Source of the DNA: an uncultured Clostridia bacterium
Lineage (GTDB): Bacteria > Bacillota > Clostridia > Oscillospirales > JAAYOS01
Assembly (NCBI GenBank): GCA_947631015.1
Contig: CANRJS010000005.1
Location: 39,733 to 103,732, forward strand
Reading direction: 5' to 3'
DNA: 64,000 nt
The translations under genes were made by a program, and so were the position numbers. The notes under the pieces are model-generated. The model was not told where the DNA came from. It made no database searches and worked only from the letters and a program-made list of their open reading frames with translations. Numbering within the stretch: the first letter of the stretch is position 1; each line of letters starts with the position of its first letter. Below are positions 44,476 through 52,837 of the stretch, piece by piece.

Positions 44476-45976
44476 TCGGCTCACCTCCGCGCTTCGGGGA
44501 AAACGGCCTCACCGCCATCCTGCGCCACGGCGCGCGCACCACGCTGTCGCGCAGCTCCCGGAAGGAGTACGGCACCGCAAAGTCGGTATACGGCACGCCG
44601 AAGGAGCGCATCGACGCGAGCAGTACGCCGAGCGCGCACATCCCAAGCGAATAGCCGTAGAGCCCCAGCGCGCCGGAGAGCGCGAGCAGCACGAAGGTCA
44701 TGACGATTATCGGGCTCCGCAGGTTCGGGAGCATCATGTTCGTCACAGCCCAGAGCGCCACGACTATCACCACCGGCGCGCTGACTATCCGCGCATCCAC
44801 CGCCGCCTGCCCGAGTATCAGTCCGCCGACTATCGAGAGCGACTGACCGATAGCCGGCGGGGCGCGCAGTCCCGCCTCCTGCAATATCTCGAGAGCGAGG
44901 AGCATGAAAGTCATCTCCGCCACGGTGGGTATCAGCACACCCTGCCGCGCCCGCGCGACGCTTATCAGCAGTGTCGTTGGCAGCAGCTCGGGGTGGAAGC
45001 CGAGTATCGCGGTATAGAGCGCGGGTGCCGACACCGACACGAAGAACCCGATATATCTCAGCACACGCGAGAGCGACGCACCCCAGAAGCTGCGGTAGTA
45101 GTCGTTCTGGCTCTGGAAGTATTCCACGAGCAGGTGCGGCACGGTGAGCACCGTCGGACTACCGTCCACTACTATGGCGGCGCGCCCCTCGAGAAGCCTC
45201 GCCGCGACGATGTCCGGCCGCTCGGTCGAACCGGTCGTGCGGAACGGCGAGCCGGGGCTGTCGCAGATAAGCTCGGAGACGTAGTTGGAGTCGAGTATGC
45301 CGTTTATCTCTATCTTACTAAGGCGCGCCTCGACCTCCTCGACGAGCCCCTTTTCGCAGACCCCGTCGATATAGCAGAGCACGACGTTCGTGCGGGTGAC
45401 GCGGCCTATCTTGCGGAAGGTGAACTTCAGCGCGGGATTGCGGAGCTTCCGCCGTATCAAAGCGAGGTTTGGCATGAACGCCTCGCTGAACGCCTCCTGC
45501 GGACCTTTTATACCCTTCTCGTTCTCGCTCTCGCCGATGCTTCTCCGCTCAAAGCCCTTGCTCGAGAGTATCAGCGCCTCGCTCGAGCCGTCCGCGAGGA
45601 GCACCGTGTCGCCGTAGAGCAGGCTGTCGAAGATGTCGACCATCTTTGCGGTGCGCTTCGCCTCCGCTATCGACACTATCTCCCGCTCGATGCGCTCAAG
45701 GCCGGGCGCGGGTTCGCCCGGCTTCACCGTTATCTCAAGCCGCCGGACGATGTTGTCGTTTACCGTCTCGTCGTTTATCATGCCGTCCACGAGCATGATG
45801 AGGAACATCCCCTCCGGCCCGAACCGGCGGAAGATCATCGTGTCGTCGCCCCGGAACACCTCGCGGAACATCCGCTCGTTTTCCTCGACGCGGCTCGCGA
45901 GCGCGAGCGAGGAGTACCGCTCCTCGACGCTCTGCGGCTTCGCCGCGTGAGTGCGCTTTGCCCGCCTGAAAAACAT
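44462..45976 (-). CDS. GerAA-like spore germination protein
   Basis: Protein of 504 residues. A cytosolic N-terminal domain of about 270 residues is followed by membrane helices, as in GerAA/SpoVAF. Signature stretches: LLYGDTVLLADGS, GPQEAFSEAFMPNLALIRRKLR, EGRAAIVVDGSPTVLTVPHLLVEYFQSQNDYY, and GFHPELLPTTLLISVARARQGVLIPTVAEMTFM. First gene of the germinant receptor operon, with AAGGAGGCGGCAGG before the ATG. Expression in the forespore (sigma-G) is expected from the family; I could not place a clear sigma-G promoter. Confidence 0.93.
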   Translation of the reverse strand: MFFRRAKRTHAAKPQSVEERYSSLALASRVEENERMFREVFRGDDTMIFRRFGPEGMFLIMLVDGMINDETVNDNIVRRLEITVKPGEPAPGLERIEREIVSIAEAKRTAKMVDIFDSLLYGDTVLLADGSSEALILSSKGFERRSIGESENEKGIKGPQEAFSEAFMPNLALIRRKLRNPALKFTFRKIGRVTRTNVVLCYIDGVCEKGLVEEVEARLSKIEINGILDSNYVSELICDSPGSPFRTTGSTERPDIVAARLLEGRAAIVVDGSPTVLTVPHLLVEYFQSQNDYYRSFWGASLSRVLRYIGFFVSVSAPALYTAILGFHPELLPTTLLISVARARQGVLIPTVAEMTFMLLALEILQEAGLRAPPAIGQSLSIVGGLILGQAAVDARIVSAPVVIVVALWAVTNMMLPNLRSPIIVMTFVLLALSGALGLYGYSLGMCALGVLLASMRSFGVPYTDFAVPYSFRELRDSVVRAPWRRMAVRPFSPKRGGEPSESD

Positions 45977-46024
45977 CCTGCCGCCTCCTTCCCGTATATA
46001 TTCCTAGTCTGTGCGGAAAGGCGC

Positions 46025-46064
46025 GGAAATATAATGCCCGAACGGTCTTGACCGTTCGGGCATT
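46025..46064 (-). terminator. Terminator after the RimJ/RimL-type acetyltransferase
   Basis: AATGCCCGAACGGTC pairs with GACCGTTCGGGCATT around a TT loop; TATATTTCC follows on the minus strand. Confidence 0.8.
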
Positions 46065-46097
46065 GAAAGGCGCGGGCATATCGTCCGCGCTTTGAAA

Positions 46098-46700
46098 TCA
46101 CAATAGCCTCATATTCAAAATTTGCTTATCCTGACGGCTGCTCTCTCCGCGGAACTCTTCCCAGCGCATCAGGTTCAGCTCGCAGTCCTCAGTCGTGCCC
46201 ATGCTCGTCTCGTACTTAATATATCCGTAATGCCTGAACCCGCATTTTTCCTGCACGCGGGCGGACTGCCTGTTGCCGGTAAAGTGTCCGCAGAAGATAA
46301 CGTCCAGCTTCACCTCGTCGAAAAGGTACTCCATGACCCTTTTCACCGCCTCCGGCATCAGTTCGCGCCCCCAGTACGCCTTCGAGAGGACATAACCGAG
46401 CTCCCTGCACCGCTCCTCGGCAAACTCCGGGAACTCGTCCTCACTGTACTCCTCTATTCCGAGAGAACCTATTACCTTGCCCTCATATTCGAGCGCAAAT
46501 GTCCTCTTTTTTTCGATGAAGCGCCGCAGGACCTCCAGAGAATCCTCCTTGTTCCTGTGCGGCATCCATCCGGCCATCTGCCCGACGCCGTCCACCGACG
46601 CGTATTCGTAGAAATCATCCAGGTCGTCCGGCCGCCACGGACGGAGCGTCAGCCGCTCTGTCGTGAGGACCACACCGCTTATGTCTATATCGGCATTCAT
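46098..46700 (-). CDS. GNAT acetyltransferase, RimJ/RimL type
   Basis: Protein of 200 residues. Typical RimJ/RimL start LTTERLTLRPWRPDDLDDFYEYAS, central IGSLGIEEYSED, CRELGYVLSKAYWGRELMPEAVKRVMEYLF and the CoA region HFTGNRQSARVQEKCGFRHYG. These enzymes acetylate N-termini of ribosomal proteins or small molecules; the target here is unknown. AAAGGGAAACC precedes the ATG. It begins 19 bp after the upstream membrane protein gene stops. Confidence 0.9.
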   Translation of the reverse strand: MNADIDISGVVLTTERLTLRPWRPDDLDDFYEYASVDGVGQMAGWMPHRNKEDSLEVLRRFIEKKRTFALEYEGKVIGSLGIEEYSEDEFPEFAEERCRELGYVLSKAYWGRELMPEAVKRVMEYLFDEVKLDVIFCGHFTGNRQSARVQEKCGFRHYGYIKYETSMGTTEDCELNLMRWEEFRGESSRQDKQILNMRLL

Positions 46701-46719
46701 TGGGGTTTCCCTTTCACCG

Positions 46720-47556
46720 TTACTCCTGTTCTGCTTCTTCTGCTTTAGCGGAGGGTTCTCCGTCCTCTCCGTCGGACGGCTGCACGCTCTCCTCGGCCGA
46801 GGGTCCGGTGAGCGCTGCGATCGCGGCCACGTTCCACACGGCGGACGCCGCGAGTATCACTGCCACCTGCATGTCCCCGCCGCTCATAATTTCTCCCAGA
46901 GCGACGCACACCGAGAGAAAGAGCGCCGCGCAGGATACCACGAGCGTCCTCCTCGGCCGGCGCTCTCCAAACGCCAGCCCCGAGACGTAGTACGCCGCCG
47001 CCGTCTCCATTACGCCCGCGGCGACAATGTATCCGTAGTTTTCAAGCACCGCATCGTTAGAGTGGAACACATACAGCGCCACGAGCAGGAACCCGAAGAA
47101 GAACACCGGGAACACCGCAAATATCGAGCTGCCGCTTTTTTCGCCGCTGTCCGAGCCGTCTCCCGCGACCGAAAATACCATCGTCGCGCCGCAGAACACC
47201 GCAAAGAGCGACAGCACGAGGCGCAGGACGTTCCCCGCCCCGTATGCGACAAGCCCCGCTACGGCCGACGCGGCGAACAGGAACCCTGCCGCCACCGACG
47301 CGGTCTTCGGCAGCTGACGGCGGTAGAGCGCGGCGTATCCGCCGGCGGCGGGCTTTATCGCAAGCGAGACGCCTCCTGCGAGCAGCGCGCCGGCTACAGC
47401 CGCCGCGCGCATGGCGGGGATGAGCGGGCTTCCGCCCGCAAGCCCGTGTTCAAGTCCCTTCGTGAGCTCAAAATATCTCAACACTCCGGCGGCGGCGCCG
47501 AGCGCCGTTATCACCGCCGTGAGCAGCAGACCGGTTCCATGCCGTCTCATCAGCAT
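46720..47556 (-). CDS. Polytopic membrane protein of unknown function
   Basis: Protein of 278 residues from the ATG at 47556 (GGGAGGGG ahead; ATG at 47550 is an alternative). About seven to eight hydrophobic segments alternate with short charged loops, and the acidic C-terminal tail is SAEESVQPSDGEDGEPSAKAEEAEQE. No transport or enzymatic motif is recognisable. It is 19 bp upstream of the RimJ/RimL-type gene and runs in the same direction, so the two are probably co-transcribed. Confidence 0.72.
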   Translation of the reverse strand: MLMRRHGTGLLLTAVITALGAAAGVLRYFELTKGLEHGLAGGSPLIPAMRAAAVAGALLAGGVSLAIKPAAGGYAALYRRQLPKTASVAAGFLFAASAVAGLVAYGAGNVLRLVLSLFAVFCGATMVFSVAGDGSDSGEKSGSSIFAVFPVFFFGFLLVALYVFHSNDAVLENYGYIVAAGVMETAAAYYVSGLAFGERRPRRTLVVSCAALFLSVCVALGEIMSGGDMQVAVILAASAVWNVAAIAALTGPSAEESVQPSDGEDGEPSAKAEEAEQE

Positions 47557-47630
47557 CGACCCCTCCCGAAATTTCTTCTCACATTGTAGCACAGCGGAGC
47601 GCTCAAGTCAAAAATTTTTCCGAAAAGCCT

Positions 47631-47880
47631 GTCCTCAAAACGCGACGTGCGGACATATACCCTGTGAACGGGCGGATATGCGGGGCAAATATCCCGCCGC
47701 CGACCTGCTCAAGCATTTTATTAGGATACGGAGGTTACAGAATGAAAAATTTTTGATAAATTTATAAAATGCTGTCCTCAAAACGCGGCGTGCGGACATA
47801 TACGCTGTGAACGGGCAGATGTGCGGGGCAAATTCCCCGCCGCCCGACTCGCTCAAACACTTTATTATGATACGGAGGTT
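47631..47880 (+). repeat. Tandem duplication of a gene leader (two copies, about 143-bp period)
   Basis: Copy 1 (47631-47742) and copy 2 (47774-47880) share GTCCTCAAAACGCG, GCGGACATATAC, TGTGAACGGGC and the ribosome-binding end ATACGGAGGTT. Each has a GC hairpin (GCGGGG, six-base loop, CCCCGC in copy 2, one wobble in copy 1). Copy 1 leads to a mini-frame that reads ATGAAAAATTTTTGA; copy 2 leads to the lipoprotein gene. So the leader and ribosome binding site were duplicated. Confidence 0.85.
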
Positions 47881-47886
47881 ATGAAA

Positions 47887-48840
47887 ATGAAACGGATGCT
47901 CAAAATACTCGTGCTCTGTCTTGCGCTCATGATGCTCGCCGCCTGTACGGGTCACGGCGGCGACGACGTCGGCGACTTCGGCAACTCCGACAAGACGTTC
48001 CCCGCCGCCAACCGGATATCCATCTCCGACTGCTCGGGGGACACCGACTTTATCGAGGCGACCTCCTGCTACTTCACCACCCTGTACGGAGAGCCTCAGC
48101 TCGGAGTGTGCTTTTCCGGGGAGCATGACGCCGCCGTGACGGTGAAGGTATACGAGGACGGCACACAGACGTCACCCGGCGTATGGTCCGACGACGCCGT
48201 CACAATGGAGCGGTTGGAAGACGGCGAATGGGTCGATTTGCAGAGTATTCGTCCTTACAAGCTCGCAACTGTAGGAGGCGAGCCCTCTTATGTGGTACTG
48301 CCCGGCGGAGGCGGCCACCTGCTGCTGCCTTTCCCGACACACGAATCGGGAACATACCGGCTGACTTACAAGATGCGCGAAAACACAGGCAGCTATTCGA
48401 CAGGCGATACCCTCTATTCGATTTCTCACACCGTCACCATTCCCGAAGCCACCGGCAGCAGGTTTGATATCGTGTCGGTAGATTATATCGATCAGGGCGG
48501 AGTTTATGTCGCCATACGGCCAAACATGGACGGCGCCGCGCTTTATCTCGACCGAGCCCGCGGAACCATTGAGAAGAAGTCGGACGGCGGTGGATATACG
48601 GATATCACCGATTCGGACATCGGCAGTTCGATGAGCTTGCTCCGCGAGGACGACGTGAGCCGCTACTACGACACCTCATCCGAGCCGCGCAGGTACGGAT
48701 ACGACGATTTGTTCATGTTGAGGCAGCCCCTCGCGCTCGAGGACGCCGGCGAGTACCGTCTGACGCTGTTCTTCGCCCAAAACCCGGACGGCTCAGGCGA
48801 ACGGTACACCCTGCGGCTCAACCTGAAGTTTGACAAGTAA
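47887..48840 (+). CDS. Predicted lipoprotein of unknown function
   Basis: Protein of 317 residues. The ATG at 47887 is chosen because GGAGG lies eight bases ahead; an ATG at 47881 is too close. Signal peptide with lipobox: KRMLKILVLCLALMMLAAC. The mature part has beta-rich repeats: two segments with a similar layout (TSCYFTTLYGEPQLGVCFSGEHDAAVTVKVYEDG and later ALYLDRARGTIEKKSDGG), each ending in a strand like ESGTYRLTYKMREN or DAGEYRLTLFFAQN. These look like Ig-like folds. Anchored outside the membrane. No family named. Confidence 0.78.
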   Translation: MKRMLKILVLCLALMMLAACTGHGGDDVGDFGNSDKTFPAANRISISDCSGDTDFIEATSCYFTTLYGEPQLGVCFSGEHDAAVTVKVYEDGTQTSPGVWSDDAVTMERLEDGEWVDLQSIRPYKLATVGGEPSYVVLPGGGGHLLLPFPTHESGTYRLTYKMRENTGSYSTGDTLYSISHTVTIPEATGSRFDIVSVDYIDQGGVYVAIRPNMDGAALYLDRARGTIEKKSDGGGYTDITDSDIGSSMSLLREDDVSRYYDTSSEPRRYGYDDLFMLRQPLALEDAGEYRLTLFFAQNPDGSGERYTLRLNLKFDK

Positions 48841-48886
48841 GGACGCCTCTCCGCGTGTGGGAGCGCTCAAAAGTTTCCGAAATTTT

Positions 48887-48900
48887 CAAACAAATGTTTG
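48887..48900 (+). promoter_or_regulatory. LexA (SOS) box
   Basis: CAAAC, AAAT, GTTTG: perfect 5-bp arms with a four-base core, close to the Gram-positive box CGAACnnnnGTTCG. It overlaps the first bases of the -35 of lexA. Confidence 0.8.
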
Positions 48901-48926
48901 CAATTTATTTCGCGTTATGCTATAAT
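48898..48926 (+). promoter_or_regulatory. Sigma-A promoter of lexA
   Basis: TTGCAA (48898-48903), 17 bp, TATAAT (48921-48926); its -35 overlaps the LexA box. Confidence 0.87.
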
Positions 48927-49001
48927 AATTTCAATGAAACGCGGCGAATGTCCCATTCGGAAGCGTCAAGGTGCTTTCCACATACATAACGGAGGTGCAA
49001 T

Positions 49002-49592
49002 ATGCGCTCGATCACTCCAAAGCAGCAGCAGGTTTACGACTACATCGTCTCCTTCTCGCAGGAGCACGGCTATCCACCCTCCATCCGCGAGATCTGCGCC
49101 GCCGTCGGGCTGAAGAGCCCCTCGAGCGTCCACGCGCATATCAAGACCCTGCGCGACCTCGGCTATATCACAAAGGACGACCACAAGACCCGCGCCCTCA
49201 CCGCCGCCGGAGCGTCCTCGAGCGGGAAAGTACCGCTCGTCGGACGCGTCACTGCCGGCAAGCCGATACTCGCCGTTGAGGAGATCGAGGGCTACATCCC
49301 CTTCGAGCCGGAGCGCGGGAGCACGGACGAGTACTTCGCCCTCACCGTTCAGGGAGACAGCATGGTGGGCGCGGGCATACTCGACGGGGACTACGTGATA
49401 GTCCGCCGCCAGCAGACCGCCATGACGGGCGAGATAATCGTCGCGCTGATAGAAGATCAGGCGACCGTCAAGCGCCTCGCGATAAAGGGGCAGGACGTGT
49501 GGCTCATGCCCGAGAACCCCGACTATCAGCCGATATACGCCCCGGGGTGCAACGTCCTGGGTGTGGTAAAGGCCATATTTAGGCGGTATTAA
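49002..49592 (+). CDS. lexA: LexA repressor
   Basis: Protein of 196 residues, full length. The winged helix DNA-binding part is TPKQQQVYDYIVSFSQEHGYPPSIREICAAVGLKSPSSVHAHI. The self-cleavage site Ala-Gly lies in VGRVTAGKPI. The catalytic serine is in VQGDSMVGAGILDGDYVIV and the lysine in ATVKRLAI. It represses SOS genes until RecA-ssDNA triggers cleavage. GGAGGTGCAAT precedes the ATG. The box over its own promoter indicates autoregulation. Confidence 0.97.
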   Translation: MRSITPKQQQVYDYIVSFSQEHGYPPSIREICAAVGLKSPSSVHAHIKTLRDLGYITKDDHKTRALTAAGASSSGKVPLVGRVTAGKPILAVEEIEGYIPFEPERGSTDEYFALTVQGDSMVGAGILDGDYVIVRRQQTAMTGEIIVALIEDQATVKRLAIKGQDVWLMPENPDYQPIYAPGCNVLGVVKAIFRRY

Positions 49593-49630
49593 CGCATTTC
49601 GCGCCTAACGGTGCGAAACTCTGCGAGGCT
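49591..49630 (+). repeat. Intergenic hairpin repeat, family B, copy 4 (3' half only)
   Basis: GCATTTCGCGCCTAACGGTGCG and the tail AAACTCTGCGAGGCT match the second half of family B copies at 0.1 and 57.5 kb. Confidence 0.6.
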
Positions 49631-49639
49631 ATCATAAAC

Positions 49640-49674
49640 AATCGCGGGCGCGGATAAAATCCGCGCCCGCGATT
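49640..49674. terminator. Bidirectional terminator between lexA and DUF3842 genes
   Basis: AATCGCGGGCGCGGA pairs with TCCGCGCCCGCGATT between convergent genes. Confidence 0.82.
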
Positions 49675-49685
49675 CATATGAAAGT

Positions 49686-50111
49686 TTATCGCGGCACGCT
49701 TCCGTTCCTCACGATCCGTTCGAGCATAGCGACCGCCTCGTCGATGAGCTGCACCATCGAGAGCGACTGTGTACCGACCACCACGTTCTCGCACATATTG
49801 ACCGGTATAAGCAACTTCGTCGCCTTGCTGCGACCTATCGCCGCCGCCATCTTTTCGGTGACCTCTCCGAGCAGAGCGTCCGCCGCAAGGAGTCCTATCG
49901 GGCAGACTATCACGTCCGCCGTCCGCGCCGCGACGATGACCGGGTTCTCCCCCGTCGCGCCCTGCTTCGCGCCGGCGCGGAGCATCGCCGTCGTCGCCGC
50001 ACTGTTCGTGCCGACGGCGGTGAGCTCGCAGGGTATGTTCTTCTCGCAGATCTTTTCTATGACGGTCTGTCCGAGCCTTCCGCCCTGACCGTCTATCACG
50101 GCGACCTTCAT
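49686..50111 (-). CDS. DUF3842 family protein
   Basis: Protein of 141 residues from the ATG at 50111 (GGAGGGATACGCA before it). Family pattern: VAVIDGQGGRLGQTVIEKI (a Rossmann-like GxGGxLG start), TAVGTNSAATTAMLRAGAKQGATGENP, VVCPIGLLAADALLGE-like middle. DUF3842 is common in Clostridia; its function is unknown, though the start resembles a dinucleotide-binding loop. ATGA overlap (50108-50111) with the kinase-like gene upstream means coupled translation. Confidence 0.87.
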   Translation of the reverse strand: MKVAVIDGQGGRLGQTVIEKICEKNIPCELTAVGTNSAATTAMLRAGAKQGATGENPVIVAARTADVIVCPIGLLAADALLGEVTEKMAAAIGRSKATKLLIPVNMCENVVVGTQSLSMVQLIDEAVAMLERIVRNGSVPR

Positions 50112-51199
50112 TGCGTATCCCTCCACATTATCCTCGGCGCGTCGAACACGAGGTCACACCGCTCCCTCACGCGCGTCTTTTCAAAGTAAATATCTTCGAG
50201 CGGTATCCACTCGTTCCTGAAGCGCTCGAGCTTGTCCTCGCCCTCGCGCTCGAGGATGCGCTTCTCCTGCTTTACCGGGTCTATCGTGAGCATCACGCGG
50301 ACGTCGTACATCTCCGCTAGCTCGGGGTGCAGGCTGTACGACCCCTCGACCACGGCGAGCTGTCCAACCTGCTCGCGCCGCTCGGGCGCGACGCGCATCT
50401 CCGCGCAGTCGAACGGGCGGAAGACTATCTCCTCCGCGCCGCGTGAAAGCGGCGTCAGCACCTCCTCAAGGAAGCGCTCGCGGTCGAAGTTCCCACCCGG
50501 CTCGGCGTACCTCTCCGGCGTGCGCTGCTCGGGGCGGAGGAAGTAGTCGTCGGTGTGGAACACCGCGCATCCGTATACCTCCTTCAGTACGCCCGCGAGG
50601 GTGCTCTTGCCCGAGCCGCACATACCGTCTATCGCGACGGCGACGCGCCGCCCCCCATCCGCGAGGAGCGCGTCGATCACGCGGAACAGCGGCAGGAACC
50701 GCATAAGCTCGCAGGACGCCACGCGGTACGCGGGGCGGTACGCCGCGTGGAAGCTCTCCGAATGGCTTATGGCGGGATACCCCGCCTCGCGCCACTTTTC
50801 GATGTAACCCCGCGCCTCCGCTGCGCCGAACGGCGCTTCTCCGGCGCCCGCGAGCGCCAGGAGCGCCGCGATCGCCGCCTCGAGTTCGGCGGTGCTTCCG
50901 CAGACCGTCCTGCTCGAGAGCGTAAAGAGCCCCGCGAGCGTCGCCGGCGAGATTCCGGCGGCGTCCAGCGCGCGGAGGTGCACCCGGCAGAACCGCTCGC
51001 CGAGCGGTTCCACGGGCTCCGTCTCCTCCTGCTCGACCGTCTCGAGCTCCGCCTTTATCCGTCCCGCTGCCGAAGCCCTGTCGCTTACGAAATGCTCCGG
51101 CCCGAGCACGGCCTGCACAATAGCCTTGCACGCGTCCTGCGGCGCGAATATGGGGTATCTCCGCCACTGACTTTTCAGCAGCTTTTCAAAGTCGGACAA
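50108..51199 (-). CDS. Uridine kinase-like P-loop protein with an extra N-terminal domain
   Basis: Protein of 363 residues if started at TTG 51199, which has GAGGTGG in front; the open frame reaches 51289, but that stretch contains a TTGACA promoter box (51284-51289, with TAGAAT at 51259-51264, spacing 19). Residues about 1-160 form a helical domain of unknown role (RRYPIFAPQDACKAIVQAVLG, HLRALDAAGISPATLAGLF). The C-terminal part is a uridine/phosphoribulokinase-type fold: Walker A VAIDGMCGSGKSTLAGVL, FHTDDYFLRPEQRTPERYAEPGGNFD, and VVEGSYSLHPEL. The phosphate acceptor is unknown. Coupled with DUF3842. Confidence 0.8.
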   Translation of the reverse strand: MSDFEKLLKSQWRRYPIFAPQDACKAIVQAVLGPEHFVSDRASAAGRIKAELETVEQEETEPVEPLGERFCRVHLRALDAAGISPATLAGLFTLSSRTVCGSTAELEAAIAALLALAGAGEAPFGAAEARGYIEKWREAGYPAISHSESFHAAYRPAYRVASCELMRFLPLFRVIDALLADGGRRVAVAIDGMCGSGKSTLAGVLKEVYGCAVFHTDDYFLRPEQRTPERYAEPGGNFDRERFLEEVLTPLSRGAEEIVFRPFDCAEMRVAPERREQVGQLAVVEGSYSLHPELAEMYDVRVMLTIDPVKQEKRILEREGEDKLERFRNEWIPLEDIYFEKTRVRERCDLVFDAPRIMWRDTQ

Positions 51200-51292
51200 G
51201 CCATCCACCTCGTTTGGTATGCGGCGCGGGCATTCGTCCCGCACCGGTCTTTCAGTCAATTCTACCACTTCGACCGGGCTCCATGTCAAGAG

Positions 51293-52141
51293 CTATTCGC
51301 CGTAAATCGAGTCTATCATCGCGCGCATCTCCTCTGCGGAGATACTGCCGGAGATGCTGCACTCGTACCGGCCGTTCACCCACGCCGCCGAGCGGCGTCC
51401 CGCGCGCTCGACTATGCGGTGCTCTATTCCGCCCGCCGTGTAGCTCTCCCCCTCCGTGACGGGGGCGGGACCCTCGTCGGCGTCCGGGAAATAACAGGTG
51501 ACGAGCACCGTCAGGACCTCGGCGTCTCTGTTCTCGTACTTGGCGTAGAAGTTGACGCGGACGGCGTCCTGGCTGATGTTCACCCAGTCGAGGCTGTACC
51601 CCTCGGGGATATACGCCGGCGCGACGGGCTCGGTCATGTCGTAGGCCGCGAGCACCTCGCGGAGCGGCGGCTGAGCGGCGGACTCGCCGTCCCAGCGGAA
51701 CGCGCCGTATGCGAGGCGGCTTATAGCCTCCCACGAGCCGTAGCCCGCGGCCTCCGCCGTCACCGCGCCCGCTCCCACGAGCAGAAGCACGACGAGCAGC
51801 ACGCTCGCGACGCGGCTCACCGCGCCGCTCCTCCAGCGTATCCTTCTGCCGCGCTTTGACGCGGGGACGGGCTCCGGCTCGGCGTCCTCCCCGTCCGCGT
51901 AGAGCGAGCCGCTCTCGTATTCGGGCAGATAGTCCCGCTCGAACCGCTGCCACAGTTCGGACGCGGACGGCATGTCCTCCGCGCTCTCCGGCTCCCGCTC
52001 GGCAAGTATCCTGTTTATCTCGAGCAGTTCCTCGCCGGAGAGACCGTCCTCCGCATCGGCGCAGAAGTCCAGCCGGAGCAGCTCATGCAGCCGCTCGGTG
52101 CTCATCTCTGCAAAGTTTTGTTTCCTGTCGGACATGGACAT
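51293..52141 (-). CDS. Membrane-anchored anti-sigma-like protein with DUF4367
   Basis: Protein of 282 residues. The cytosolic N-terminal part (1-115) precedes one membrane helix (VASVLLVVLLLVGAGAVTAEAAGYG). The outer C-terminal domain resembles DUF4367: YIPEGYSLDWVNISQ, VTCYFPDADEG, and GIEHRIVERAGRRSAAWVNGRYECSISG near the end. This is the usual partner of a sigma-70 family factor in Firmicutes. It follows the sigma gene by 62 bp and likely holds that factor at the membrane. The signal sensed is unknown. Confidence 0.85.
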   Translation of the reverse strand: MSMSDRKQNFAEMSTERLHELLRLDFCADAEDGLSGEELLEINRILAEREPESAEDMPSASELWQRFERDYLPEYESGSLYADGEDAEPEPVPASKRGRRIRWRSGAVSRVASVLLVVLLLVGAGAVTAEAAGYGSWEAISRLAYGAFRWDGESAAQPPLREVLAAYDMTEPVAPAYIPEGYSLDWVNISQDAVRVNFYAKYENRDAEVLTVLVTCYFPDADEGPAPVTEGESYTAGGIEHRIVERAGRRSAAWVNGRYECSISGSISAEEMRAMIDSIYGE

Positions 52142-52203
52142 TCCTCCCTTCCGACTGTGTATGTCCGCACGTCCCGATTTCGGGACAGGTTTTTTGAAAA
52201 TTT

Positions 52204-52680
52204 TCAGAAAAATTTTCGGAGCCGCTTCCGCGCCCGCTGTATCCGCTTTGAACAGGCCGACACACCGATGCCGAGTTCCGCCGCCACCGAGGCTATCGTC
52301 GCCTCCGGCTCGGAGAGGCGCTTCAGGAGCAGGTAGTCCCCGTCGTCCTTCAGGTTTTCGTAGAGCAGGTCGGGGTCACGTATGTCCTGCGGCTCGGAAT
52401 ACGCCTTCGCCCCGAGCTGCATCTTTGCAAGGAACGCCGCCGACCGCGCGCGGCTCCGCACTATGTTCCGCGAGACGTTTTTGACGGTGTTCATCATCCA
52501 GCCCTGCGGGTTTGCGCTCGCCATCAGCACGTCCGCGCGGGAACACGCCACCCGAAAGGCGTCCTGCACCGCCTCCTCGGCAAGGTCTCTGTCGCCGAGG
52601 AGCCGCCGCGCGTAGCCGAGAAGAAGCTGCGCCGTCTCGATATACAGTTTTTCCACAAACGCCTTTTCTTCCGCGTTCAC
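52204..52680 (-). CDS. Sigma-70 family RNA polymerase sigma factor (ECF-like)
   Basis: Protein of 158 residues from the GTG at 52680 (GGAGGTG upstream). The region 2 pattern GYARRLLGDRDLAEEAVQDAFRVACSRADVL precedes ANPQGWMMNTVKNVSRNIVRSR. Region 4 is PEATIASVAAELGIGVSACSKRIQRARKRLRK. Size and layout fit an ECF sigma. It is followed by its likely membrane anti-sigma. It has a consensus sigma-A promoter, with no second copy of a special promoter seen, so autoregulation is not evident. Confidence 0.9.
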   Translation of the reverse strand: MNAEEKAFVEKLYIETAQLLLGYARRLLGDRDLAEEAVQDAFRVACSRADVLMASANPQGWMMNTVKNVSRNIVRSRARSAAFLAKMQLGAKAYSEPQDIRDPDLLYENLKDDGDYLLLKRLSEPEATIASVAAELGIGVSACSKRIQRARKRLRKFF

Positions 52681-52732
52681 AGAACACCTCCGCGCGGGCT
52701 CCGTCGGGTTTGCCTTTTTTGTTATATAGATT

Positions 52733-52761
52733 ATTATACAACATTTCGGGACGCGGTTCAA
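52733..52761 (-). promoter_or_regulatory. Sigma-A promoter of the sigma/anti-sigma operon
   Basis: On the minus strand TTGAAC (52756-52761) and TATAAT (52733-52738), 17 bp apart. It is back-to-back with the VOC gene promoter, with only two bases between the two -35 boxes. Confidence 0.8.
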
Positions 52762-52763
52762 CA

Positions 52764-52792
52764 TTGAAGCGGAGCGGGAGGCGTGCTATAAT
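52764..52792 (+). promoter_or_regulatory. Sigma-A promoter of the VOC gene
   Basis: TTGAAG (52764-52769), 17 bp, TATAAT (52787-52792). Confidence 0.8.
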
Positions 52793-52837
52793 GATAATTG
52801 ATCCGGAAACCGGAAAACAAATAGGAGGGAAACAGAT

